DNA of 64,000 bases from Halomonas sp. (lineage in GTDB: Bacteria > Pseudomonadota > Gammaproteobacteria > Pseudomonadales > Halomonadaceae), in contig NZ_DRFS01000022.1 of the NCBI RefSeq assembly GCF_011050415.1, positions 62,001-126,000 of the forward strand, given 5' to 3'. Under the pieces are notes generated by a model. It was not told the origin of the DNA, did no database searches, and saw only the letters and a list, made by a program, of their open reading frames with translations. Below, piece by piece: positions 34,483-42,560 of this stretch; position 1 is the stretch's first letter, and every line of letters begins with the position of its first letter. A program made the translations under genes and the position numbers.

Positions 34483-35205
34483 CTAGCGCTTGGCAAGCTG
34501 TGAAGCCGCAGCAGTACAGCCCAAAAAGGCCGAGGTGGCTAGCCACTCTGCATCCGGATAATAGGCGAAGACATATTGATCTTCTTTGAGGCTGTCAATC
34601 AGCGGGTAAGTCACATCTTCACGCACCGCAGGGCAGCCATGACTTCGCCCAAGCCGGCCAGTTTGGCTAATGAAATCGTCGCTCACATAGTCGGCTCCAT
34701 GAATAACAATGGCTCGCTCATAGGCAAGGTCGTTTACATTAGGCTCAAGACCGTTTAGGCGCAGTGAATAGCCGTTACGACCGTAGTAACTGTTCATGGT
34801 GCGAAACAAGCCAATGCTTGACTGGTGGCTATCGGGGGTATTGGAAAACGTTTCCGCGTGAGCGTCTCCCGACCCTTGTCCATGAGAGACCAGCTCTTCG
34901 AAAAGTAGCTTATGTTGGTGCAAATCAAACACCCATAAACGCGGTTCGGTTGAAGGTAACGAGTAATCGATAACGGCAAGGCGCTCGGCGTTAGGTTCAG
35001 CGCAGTTGAGTGCTTGGGCGGCTAAGCGTAGCGCTTCAGGCGTTGCCTGTGGGGCGAGCTGCTGTAGCTGGTGGTGGAGAGGAAGAACGCCGGGAGGTGG
35101 CGTTGAAGCCACGTTGGCAAAAAAGCTGGCGGCATGAAGTGGTAATGTAAATAGCGCTAAAGGTAAGGAAAATAATAACGTGGCAGTGTTTAGGTGAAGA
35201 GCCAT
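34483..35205 (-). CDS. Exported L,D-transpeptidase catalytic-domain protein
   Basis: 240 residues from the Met at 35205 (an upstream Met at 35226 is less likely). A signal peptide (cleavage after LHA near residue 25) precedes a YkuD-like fold of the murein L,D-transpeptidase group: IVIHGADYVS supplies the catalytic His and GRSHGCPAV the nucleophilic Cys. It would act in the periplasm on peptidoglycan cross-links or lipoprotein attachment. Divergent from the YcbB-like gene at 35327, so two wall-modifying enzymes share one 120-base promoter region. Confidence 0.85.
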   Translation of the reverse strand: MALHLNTATLLFSLPLALFTLPLHAASFFANVASTPPPGVLPLHHQLQQLAPQATPEALRLAAQALNCAEPNAERLAVIDYSLPSTEPRLWVFDLHQHKLLFEELVSHGQGSGDAHAETFSNTPDSHQSSIGLFRTMNSYYGRNGYSLRLNGLEPNVNDLAYERAIVIHGADYVSDDFISQTGRLGRSHGCPAVREDVTYPLIDSLKEDQYVFAYYPDAEWLATSAFLGCTAAASQLAKR

Positions 35206-35326
35206 ATTAAACGATCCTGCAAACAATATGCGTCATGATTAAGAATGAGTCGACTAAGATAAAAAGAGAGCGTCGGCTGATGTGGAAGGCTAATGTTGGG
35301 AACTATAGTAACGCAAGGAGAGGGCG

Positions 35327-36961
35327 ATGAACGAGAGACAGCCAATAAAACGATGGACGATAGGGATCGCTCTGTGCGTAACGCTTACCCATGGCCCTTT
35401 GGGGTTCAGCCATGCTTATGCAGACTCAATGCCATTGCAGCTTGCACTAGCCCAGCAAGTAACCGCTGCTGCAACGCCAAGCCTGCCGGTTGCCGAATTT
35501 TACCAACTGCGTGATGGTAAGCCTGTATGGCAATCAGAGCTAGCTGTCGCGTCATTAGTCGATGCCTTAAACAGTCTAAAAGACGATGGCTTAGTGCCGG
35601 CAGATTATTACGCCGACACGCTGCTCACTGAGTTTCAGCGCAGCCAAACAGGAGGGGCTACAGCCCAAGCAGCTTTTGATGTTAAGGCAACCCAAGCACT
35701 ACTGCTGGCGTTGGATCATCTAGAGCGTGGTAAAGTGAACCCGCGCGATGTTGAGCCTCAGTGGGATGCTCCACGTCCAGAAAGGCGTTACTCGCTACTT
35801 CGCGTTATGCACGCCGTAGAGGATCGTCAGCTAGACAATGCCATCCTCCTTGCGCGGCCCTCGTCAAATGAGTATCAACAGCTACGTGAAGCGCTGAGGG
35901 CTCACTATCAGTTAGCAACCCTTGGCAGTGCGCCCATGTTAGCGGCGCGCAACGAATCGCTTCGTCCTGGGGTTCAGGCAGACGATGTCATTGTGCTGCG
36001 CCAGCGCCTGGCGTTGTGGGGGGAGACTGGCTTAATGGTGGCGGATAGCAGTGCTTATCCGCTGATCCAGCTGGAAACAGCTGAAAACCGGCGTACCTAC
36101 GATGTGGGATTAGAAGCTGCGGTTAGACGCTTCCAGCGCCGCCACTTACTTCAAGAAGATGGCGTGGTTGGCGAGCAAACGCGTCTAGCGCTCAATACGC
36201 CAGTGACATCAAGAATTGACCAATTGAGAGTCAATTTAGAACGTGCCCGCTGGATTGCGCCCAGCCAAGCAGCCGAATCTCGGGTATGGGTCGATATTGC
36301 CGGCTACCGGATGCACTATGTGCGCCCTAATGGTCAGCATTGGGATGCCAGGGTCGTTGTGGGCACGCCGCGACGGGAAACGCCCATTATTCACTCCACC
36401 ATTAGTCACCTGACGATTAATCCTTCCTGGACGATTCCGCCAACGATCATGCGTGAAGATGTATTGCCACAAGTACGCGCTGATATTGGCTATTTAGCCC
36501 GGCAAAATATTCAGGTGATTAGTACTTCCGGTGAGTCGCTTATCGCTGAAGAGGTAGATTGGCAGCGCCCTGGAGGCATTATGCTGCGTCAAATGGCAGG
36601 GGCAGGAAATCCATTGGGGCGTGTGGTAGTGCGCTTTCCCAATAATGACATGATTTATTTGCATGACACGCCAGCGCGAGGACTTTTTCAGAGAGATCAG
36701 CGCGCGCTAAGTTCAGGCTGTGTTCGCGTTGAAGGCGTAGCAGAGCTTGCGCAAATGCTACTGCAGGATACCGGTAGTCGCTATCAAATGAGTAGCCTGC
36801 TGAATGGAGCAAGTGACCGCAACATTAACCTTCCCCAGCGGATCCCTGTCGCGCTGCACTATTTGACCGCTTGGCCAAATGCGCAAGGTGAGGTTGAGTT
36901 TAGACCTGATATTTACCGGCGCGATGCTGCGCTGTTATCAGCATTACAGCGCCCGGTGTAG
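35327..36961 (+). CDS. L,D-transpeptidase, YcbB/LdtD type
   Basis: 544 residues. A signal peptide (about 1-32) is followed by a scaffold domain, a peptidoglycan-binding helix set (AVRRFQRRHLLQEDGVVGEQTRLALN, about 264-290) and the YkuD catalytic domain (YLHDTP then SSGCVRVE with the nucleophile Cys465). LdtD enzymes make 3-3 cross-links in peptidoglycan and can support beta-lactam tolerance. Start ATG has an AGAGGGCG-like purine run upstream. Ends before a strong bidirectional terminator shared with the convergent M23 peptidase gene. Confidence 0.92.
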   Translation: MNERQPIKRWTIGIALCVTLTHGPLGFSHAYADSMPLQLALAQQVTAAATPSLPVAEFYQLRDGKPVWQSELAVASLVDALNSLKDDGLVPADYYADTLLTEFQRSQTGGATAQAAFDVKATQALLLALDHLERGKVNPRDVEPQWDAPRPERRYSLLRVMHAVEDRQLDNAILLARPSSNEYQQLREALRAHYQLATLGSAPMLAARNESLRPGVQADDVIVLRQRLALWGETGLMVADSSAYPLIQLETAENRRTYDVGLEAAVRRFQRRHLLQEDGVVGEQTRLALNTPVTSRIDQLRVNLERARWIAPSQAAESRVWVDIAGYRMHYVRPNGQHWDARVVVGTPRRETPIIHSTISHLTINPSWTIPPTIMREDVLPQVRADIGYLARQNIQVISTSGESLIAEEVDWQRPGGIMLRQMAGAGNPLGRVVVRFPNNDMIYLHDTPARGLFQRDQRALSSGCVRVEGVAELAQMLLQDTGSRYQMSSLLNGASDRNINLPQRIPVALHYLTAWPNAQGEVEFRPDIYRRDAALLSALQRPV

Positions 36962-36974
36962 CGCCCGTAATATA

Positions 36975-37006
36975 AAACGCCGCCTTTAAAATTAAAGGCG
37001 GCGTTT
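36975..37006. terminator. Bidirectional terminator
   Basis: AAACGCCGCCTTT AAAATT AAAGGCGGCGTTT between convergent genes; T-tracts are on both sides. Confidence 0.9.
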
Positions 37007-37019
37007 ATAGAGTTAGCGA

Positions 37020-38798
37020 TTAGTTATCGCTTTGCTGTTGATAGTTAGCCATGTTAACAGGACCTGACTCCCCGCTTTCAAGTGCTGCTAGCATGGGCTC
37101 AGCTTGGTTCTTAAACGCAATTAAGGTATCGCCGCTCAAGCTTGTGTTTTCAGGTAAGTCGACCGTCATCGCGTTAACGGGAGTGTTATTAACGATGACT
37201 TCGTAGTGCAAATGAGGACCCGTACTACGGCCCGTATTACCTGAAAGCGCAATGCGCTCACCCATGGTTACGCGGTCACCTTGACTAACCAATGGGCGCG
37301 ATAGGTGCAAGTAGCGCGTTCGGTAACCATTGTCATGACGAATAACCACGTAGCGTCCCGCTGCGTGGTGGCTGCTGACACGCTCAACGCGCCCGTTGGC
37401 AGGCGCTACAATAGGCGTGCCAATCGGCATCGCAAAGTCAGTACCGTTATGCGGGCTGACACGTCCAGTCACCGGGTGCAGGCGCCGGGGATTAAAGCCG
37501 GAGCTTAAACGGTAACTACCTTCAAAGGGGTGGCGGGCAAACGCGGGGTCTAAGCTGCCGCCTTCAGGGGTATAGAAGTTATCGTCGTTGGCATTGCGTA
37601 CGACGGTTAAATCCATTCGCTCACCGTCGTATTTAACCGCTAATACACGGGAGTCGAGGGTTTCACCATCAATCATATCCGACTCAACCAAGACCTGAAA
37701 ACGGTCACCACGACGACTATCTCGACGGAAGTCGAGTTTCTTTTCGAGCAGTCGGGTTAGTTCAGTGACTGAGTTGCTGTTTAAACCGGTGGCCTGAGCT
37801 GAACGTGCGAAGCTACCGCTAACACTGCCTGCATAAAGACGCTGAACGGGTTCGCCTTGGCGCTCAATGGTAGTAACAGCGAAATGATCCTCATCCCGCT
37901 CTAGCATGATGCCGTCACGGGTATTTTGCATCATGCGCAGCGAAAGCAGGCGCCCATCTTCATCCAGCTGATAATCGAAGCTGTTGCCAGCGCGCCAATT
38001 GGTCAGTAAGCGCTGGTCAGGTAAGTCTTCAAGAAGAGCAAGCACTTCACTATAGCCAAGGCCAAGATGATTTTGTGCTAATACAGCGAAGGTTTCGCCG
38101 GATTCAACAATATGGGTTTCCCATTCAGGTACAAACGGCTCTTCTGCAGCCAGTTCTAGTTCCAGAAATGAGATGTCGTCGAATAGCTCAACACCATAGT
38201 CTTCATAAGAAGTGGCATCGGCAATTTCGATCGGGGAGGTGTGGTCAACATCCAGCATGCCGCTAGTCAGCGTGCCAATGACCACGGCCATATGCAGCGC
38301 GCCACTGTCTAGTCCTGCTGTACCGAGCATGGCGAGATCAAGCGCAGGTGCATTAAGTGCTAGCACCGGTGTTGATGCCATATTGGCTTCTGCGGACTCA
38401 ATCACGTCGAGGTCAACGATCTCGGTGACGGTTAGCTCGCTTAGAGGGATATTTTCGCGGGTAGCGTCAATGGCGCGTGAGGCGCGATCAATCGCTTCAG
38501 CCACCGGTGTACGCTCTTGACGTAGTGAAGGTACGCCGGGTGCTGAATCACTAGGAAGCGGCACTAACACGCTTTCTAATGGTGTATGGGGGTGATTTAA
38601 ATCTTGATAAGTCGTCAATAACTTTTGTGTGCCCAGCACGGTGACCATAGTGGCCACGGGTAATAGTAATAATTTGTGCGTGCGAGGCAGCGAATGAAGG
38701 ATTCGCAACATGGGTAAATGGACCGCCGAGTTCGTGATTAAAAGTAACAATAAAGCGTATAAACCCGGAAACCATACCCCATGAGAGAGGGGGTGCAT
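37020..38798 (-). CDS. Murein DD-endopeptidase, LysM-like/OapA and M23 domains (MepM-like)
   Basis: 592 residues, or about 563 if started at Met30 (38711); no clear ribosome site decides. A hydrophobic anchor near HKLLLLPVATMVTVLG precedes a long linker, an OapA/LysM-like region (VESGETFAVLAQNHLGLGYSEVLALLED) and a C-terminal M23 zinc peptidase: HNGTDFAMP (first His and Asp ligands) and HLHYE. It would cut D,D-cross-links in the periplasm so new murein can be inserted. The linker is strongly acidic, as in halophile exported proteins. Third cell-wall enzyme in this 5-kb stretch. Confidence 0.9.
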   Translation of the reverse strand: MHPLSHGVWFPGLYALLLLLITNSAVHLPMLRILHSLPRTHKLLLLPVATMVTVLGTQKLLTTYQDLNHPHTPLESVLVPLPSDSAPGVPSLRQERTPVAEAIDRASRAIDATRENIPLSELTVTEIVDLDVIESAEANMASTPVLALNAPALDLAMLGTAGLDSGALHMAVVIGTLTSGMLDVDHTSPIEIADATSYEDYGVELFDDISFLELELAAEEPFVPEWETHIVESGETFAVLAQNHLGLGYSEVLALLEDLPDQRLLTNWRAGNSFDYQLDEDGRLLSLRMMQNTRDGIMLERDEDHFAVTTIERQGEPVQRLYAGSVSGSFARSAQATGLNSNSVTELTRLLEKKLDFRRDSRRGDRFQVLVESDMIDGETLDSRVLAVKYDGERMDLTVVRNANDDNFYTPEGGSLDPAFARHPFEGSYRLSSGFNPRRLHPVTGRVSPHNGTDFAMPIGTPIVAPANGRVERVSSHHAAGRYVVIRHDNGYRTRYLHLSRPLVSQGDRVTMGERIALSGNTGRSTGPHLHYEVIVNNTPVNAMTVDLPENTSLSGDTLIAFKNQAEPMLAALESGESGPVNMANYQQQSDN

Positions 38799-39150
38799 AG
38801 ACTGTATATCTATACATAAAATATATTTAAATCAAAACAGACAAATAATAAGTAAAGATAAGCATTAATAAAACGCTGTTTGCAAATAAATGTAACTGAC
38901 TAAGCATGCTAATTAAATCACTTGAGCTAATCATAGACGAAAACTGTTATTTTGAAAGCATTAATATAACAAGTGTCTAGTATTGCCCAGTTGTTAGGCT
39001 TTAAAAACCATACGCTACGATGATCGATAGGGCGTGGCTAGCAATATTTAGTAGTGATAAGCAGAACTTTAGAGCGATTCCTGGCATTCTAGTGATGTTT
39101 TTTCGAATAATAAGCGCATTGTTTCGCTCTTTCGCGTCGAGGAAATCGAA
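38799..39150. other. A+T-rich divergent intergenic region
   Basis: 352 bases between the M23 peptidase gene (leftward) and the LysR gene (rightward). It is markedly A+T-rich and must hold both promoters. No hairpin, repeat or convincing small gene was seen; short frames here have no ribosome site. Confidence 0.7.
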
Positions 39151-40074
39151 ATGTCCCGGGTTACACTTGCACAATGGCAAATGCTGGCAGCCGTGGTTGA
39201 CCATGGAGGGTTTGCGCGTGCGGCAGAGGCCGTCCATAAAAGTCCTTCCACGCTTAACCATGCGGTCCATAAATTAGAAGAGCAGCTAGGCGTTCAGGTG
39301 CTGGAGCCCATTGGGCGTCAGGTGCGCTTAACAGAAGCGGGGGAGCTGCTACTTCGCCGTGCACGTCAATTAATTGAAAGTGCGGCATCTCTTGAAGACG
39401 TAGCTTCGCGTCTGGCGGCTGGTTTAGAAGCGGAAGTGGTGGTGGCGATTGATCAAGTATTTCCTGCTGCCGCACAAGCTAAGGCGTTAGAGCGTTTCTC
39501 AGAAACCTATCCCCAGGTACGTGTTCAATTGCACGAAAGCGTGCTCAATGGCGGCATCGAAATGCTCTACGATAGCCGCGCAGACCTCGTGGTCTCCGGT
39601 ATTGAAGCGCAGGGATTCTTAGGCGAGCCGCTGGTAACGGTGCGCTTCATCGCCGTGGCACATCCCCGACATGCGTTGCATCAGCTAGGGCGTTCTTTAG
39701 ACCTGCGTGACTTGGCACAGCATCGTCAGCTTGTCGTGCGCGACTCGGCATTGCGTCAATCAACCAACGCGGGGTGGTTGAAAGCCGAACAGCGCTGGAC
39801 CGTCGGTCATCTAAATACCTCCCTGGATATGCTGCGTCGTGGGCTTGGGTTTGCGTGGATGCCCGAAACGCGTATTGCCGACGAGTTAAAAAGCGGCCAC
39901 TTAAAGCCGCTGCCATTAACAGCGGGTGGTATTCGTGAGGTGCCTATTCAGTTGATCTTCCGCGACCGTGACCGCGCAGGCCCGGCAGCACACGCCATGG
40001 CTGCAGCGCTAAAGCAGGCTGTCGTGAGCGAATGCTCAGCGCATGATTCGACTCACTCGAATGAAAGGGCGTAA
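39151..40074 (+). CDS. LysR family transcriptional regulator
   Basis: 307 residues. The N-terminal winged helix-turn-helix (LAQWQMLAAVVDHGGFARAAEAVHKSPSTLNHAVHKLEEQLG, 5-45) is clear, followed by the two-lobed effector domain. GAGGAAATCG lies just before the ATG. The downstream gene, a glutathionyl-hydroquinone reductase 66 bases away on the same strand, could be co-transcribed or a target. The effector is unknown. Confidence 0.9.
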   Translation: MSRVTLAQWQMLAAVVDHGGFARAAEAVHKSPSTLNHAVHKLEEQLGVQVLEPIGRQVRLTEAGELLLRRARQLIESAASLEDVASRLAAGLEAEVVVAIDQVFPAAAQAKALERFSETYPQVRVQLHESVLNGGIEMLYDSRADLVVSGIEAQGFLGEPLVTVRFIAVAHPRHALHQLGRSLDLRDLAQHRQLVVRDSALRQSTNAGWLKAEQRWTVGHLNTSLDMLRRGLGFAWMPETRIADELKSGHLKPLPLTAGGIREVPIQLIFRDRDRAGPAAHAMAAALKQAVVSECSAHDSTHSNERA

Positions 40075-40140
40075 AACATCCGCTTGAGCATCCTCTGTGC
40101 GGGAGTATGCTACTTCCAAACCCCTTTCAGGAGATGCCCA

Positions 40141-41133
40141 ATGGGATTATTGGTCAACGGTGAATGGCAAGACCAGTGGTATGACACTAAAAAGCATGGC
40201 GGTGAATTTGTCCGTGAGTCAGCACAGCTACGCGACTGGGTTGGCGATCAGCCTGAAACTGATGGCGCTTGCTACCCGGCAGAGCAAGATCGCTACCATT
40301 TATATGTATCGCTCGCCTGTCCTTGGGCTCATCGCACTCTGATTATGCGCCAGCTAAAAGGGCTAGCGCCGCTGATTGGCACCTCCCATGTGAGCCCTTT
40401 GATGCTTGATCAGGGGTGGACTTACCGACAAGACGAGGGCGCCAGCGGCGACCCCATTAACGGTGCCGACTTTCACTATCAGCTCTACACCAAAACGGAT
40501 CCGCACTACACGGGCAGGGTAACCGTGCCGGTGCTGTGGGATAAACAGCGTAGCGCGATTGTTAATAACGAATCCGCTGATCTGTTGCGGATGTTTAATC
40601 ATGCATTTGACGGGCTGACGGGTAATGACCTGGATTTCTACCCAAAAGATCTGCGTAGCGTCATTGATGAAGTGAATGACGATGTGTACAACAACATCAA
40701 TAATGGTGTGTATAAATCAGGCTTTGCCACCGAGCAGGCTGTTTATGAGAAGCACGTTAAGGCGTTATTTGAATCATTAGAGCGAATGGAAGAGCGTTTA
40801 GGACACCAGCGTTACCTAGCAGGGGAGTGGCTGACGGAAGCAGATGTTCGTCTATTCACCACCTTGGTGCGTTTTGACGCGGTCTACTACGGCCATTTCA
40901 AATGCAATCTAAAGCGCATTGAAGACTACCCTCATCTTTCGAATTACGCGCGGGAAATTTATCAATGGCCGGGTGTGGCGGAAACGGTCAATATGGATCA
41001 CATCAAACGCCACTACTATTATAGTCACGAGACTATCAACCCCACGCGCATCGTACCTACTGGCCCACTGCTTGACTTTCAGCAGCCCCATGATCGTGAA
41101 CGCTTGCCAGGGCAGGGTGTGCGACGCAAATAG
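40141..41133 (+). CDS. Glutathionyl-hydroquinone reductase (YqjG/EcfG, Xi-class GST)
   Basis: 330 residues from the ATG at 40141, preceded by AGGAG; a longer frame from 40084 is not supported. The LACPWAHRTLI motif holds the catalytic Cys of Xi-class glutathione transferases, and the SPLMLDQGWTYRQ and NNESADLLRMFN regions fit the family. These enzymes reduce glutathionyl-hydroquinones, recycling quinones and protecting from oxidised aromatic compounds. Cytoplasmic. A terminator follows at 41175. Confidence 0.93.
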   Translation: MGLLVNGEWQDQWYDTKKHGGEFVRESAQLRDWVGDQPETDGACYPAEQDRYHLYVSLACPWAHRTLIMRQLKGLAPLIGTSHVSPLMLDQGWTYRQDEGASGDPINGADFHYQLYTKTDPHYTGRVTVPVLWDKQRSAIVNNESADLLRMFNHAFDGLTGNDLDFYPKDLRSVIDEVNDDVYNNINNGVYKSGFATEQAVYEKHVKALFESLERMEERLGHQRYLAGEWLTEADVRLFTTLVRFDAVYYGHFKCNLKRIEDYPHLSNYAREIYQWPGVAETVNMDHIKRHYYYSHETINPTRIVPTGPLLDFQQPHDRERLPGQGVRRK

Positions 41134-41174
41134 CCACTTAACTGTAGTTATTTGTATCAAGCAGTTTTGCATCA

Positions 41175-41204
41175 AAAAGGGCCACCCAAATGGGCGGCCC
41201 TTTT
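41175..41204 (+). terminator. Terminator
   Basis: AAAAGGGCC-(a)-CCC AAAT GGG-(c)-GGCCCTTTT with T-run, 41 bases past the reductase stop. Confidence 0.85.
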
Positions 41205-41238
41205 CTTATTGCCATAAGCTAAATGTTTAACTTAGGCC

Positions 41239-41721
41239 TTACTCGTCGGCATTAACTGCTTCACGAGTGCGCTGCCAAGCGCTTTCAGCACCTTCTTGGG
41301 TGGTCTGCCAAGCGTCGCGGGCGTTAGCTTTAGTCTGTTCCCACCAATCGTTGTTGTAAGCAGGGAAGGCTTCAACTTCTTCGGCGGTGGCTTCGATAAT
41401 AATACGGTGTTCAGTATCACCATCGCTTTCTGTATGAGTTTCAAGAGTGAAGTAGTCGGTGCTAACTACAATTTCGCGGCCGCCTAGACCAAGAACGGAG
41501 CCGCTCTCGATGACCAGCGCGGTAATACGCATTTCTTCATCAAACAGAATGTCATCGACATCACCAATCTCTTCACCAGAACCGCCAGCGAAATAGACTT
41601 CAGCGTCAAGGATGTCATCAGCAGAGTACATGCCCTGAGGCTCATTTTGCGCATGAGCACTCATGGCAACGGTGCCCATAAGCGCGGTACCAATTACTGT
41701 TGTGAGGATTGTCTTACGCAT
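41239..41721 (-). CDS. Exported PRC-barrel domain protein
   Basis: 160 residues with a signal peptide (cleavage after AHA near residue 24). A PRC-barrel (DILDAEVYFAGGSGEEIGDVDDILFDEEMRITALVIESG) spans residues 36-80, followed by an acidic helical tail with repeated Trp-rich segments (NDWWEQTKANARDAWQ). The tail of DAWQTTQEGAESAWQRTREAV resembles the repeating helices of CsbD/YtxH stress proteins, and the gene just upstream on the same strand is a CsbD gene, so a stress-response pair is likely. Function unknown. Confidence 0.75.
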   Translation of the reverse strand: MRKTILTTVIGTALMGTVAMSAHAQNEPQGMYSADDILDAEVYFAGGSGEEIGDVDDILFDEEMRITALVIESGSVLGLGGREIVVSTDYFTLETHTESDGDTEHRIIIEATAEEVEAFPAYNNDWWEQTKANARDAWQTTQEGAESAWQRTREAVNADE

Positions 41722-41813
41722 AGCATCTCTCCATGTGGCTACGTTAAAAACTTTTAATAAAAGCAGCTAATCAATAAAGAATAGTCAACAAATTACTATC
41801 AACGAATCGGTAA

Positions 41814-42011
41814 CTACTGCTTATCAGCCCACTCGTCAGCTTTTCGTTCAGCTTCTTCACGTGCAAGCCCATACTTTTGCTGCAGCTTGCCGACCAGTTG
41901 GTCTTTCTTACCGCCAATCTGATCCAGTTCATCATCGGTAAGCTCGCCCCAGCTAGAGCGGGCCTTACCTTTCATTTCTGTCCATTTGCCTTCAATCTGA
42001 TCCCAGTTCAT
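41814..42011 (-). CDS. CsbD family stress protein
   Basis: 65 residues matching CsbD (MNWDQIEGKWTEMKGKARSSWG then DELDQIGGKKDQLVGKLQQKYG). The ATG has AAGGAG at eight bases. CsbD proteins are small, charged, induced by general stress and of unknown molecular role. It is separated from the PRC-barrel gene by 92 bases, both leftward. Confidence 0.9.
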   Translation of the reverse strand: MNWDQIEGKWTEMKGKARSSWGELTDDELDQIGGKKDQLVGKLQQKYGLAREEAERKADEWADKQ

Positions 42012-42267
42012 CGCGTCGCTCCTTGAGTGTAGTGAACTTTAATAAGGCATCTATCAGGTTAGACGAAATTTGCACAAGTGCAAGTCCTTGATTCACTGTG
42101 GTGCAAGGTTGGGGGTAAGACAGTACGCTTAAAAAAACTGGTCATAGCCTAAAGGTGGTGTTAGGATGCGCCCTCCTCGCATGTGTTGACCCCTCCATCA
42201 CGACGATAAGCGTTTGCTTGCGTAGTTATTGTATATGTAAGCACTGTATACGTAATAACGCTTGCTG

Positions 42268-42560
42268 GAACATCTCGCCAATTGCTAGATGTTCATTGCT
42301 GTGAAGATGGCGCGCCTCCAGTATTTCACCAAACGGGTGAAATCGGCGCAGAAGGTCGCCACAACGGTTGGCCCGCTCACGCGGTGCTTGCCAACCGGAT
42401 GCTAGGTGCGACCGGCGTCTCCGACTCCATTGATGGCTATGACCGCTAAGGCGGTGCCTGTTTCCTTAACGACCACACGTTATGTCGTTATGCGATGACA
42501 GAGTCAGAGACGCTTATGATGTTTTTTGCCGGTACTTGCCGGCCTACCAAGGTGTGATTA
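42268..42560 (+). ncRNA. Long structured 5' leader of the DEAD-box helicase gene
   Basis: A series of strong, nested helices in about 290 bases: GAACATCT/AGATGTTC (42268-42294); TTTCACC/GGTGAAA (42324-42342); a three-tier arm GGTCGC/GCGACC (42354-42359 with 42408-42413), CGGTTGGC/GCCAACCG (42365-42372 with 42390-42397), CCGC/GCGG inside; a closing helix of 12 pairs with one mismatch (42415-42427 with 42501-42513) enclosing ACCGC/GCGGT and AACGAC/GTCGTT hairpins; and GCCGG/CCGGC near the start codon. The E. coli csdA/deaD gene also has a very long leader used in its control. No Rfam family was recognised by eye. Confidence 0.65.

Noticed and set aside
38551-39270. Frames around the M23/LysR intergenic region (for example 38551-38817 and 39001-39270, minus)
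   Set aside because: They overlap supported genes or have no start signals.
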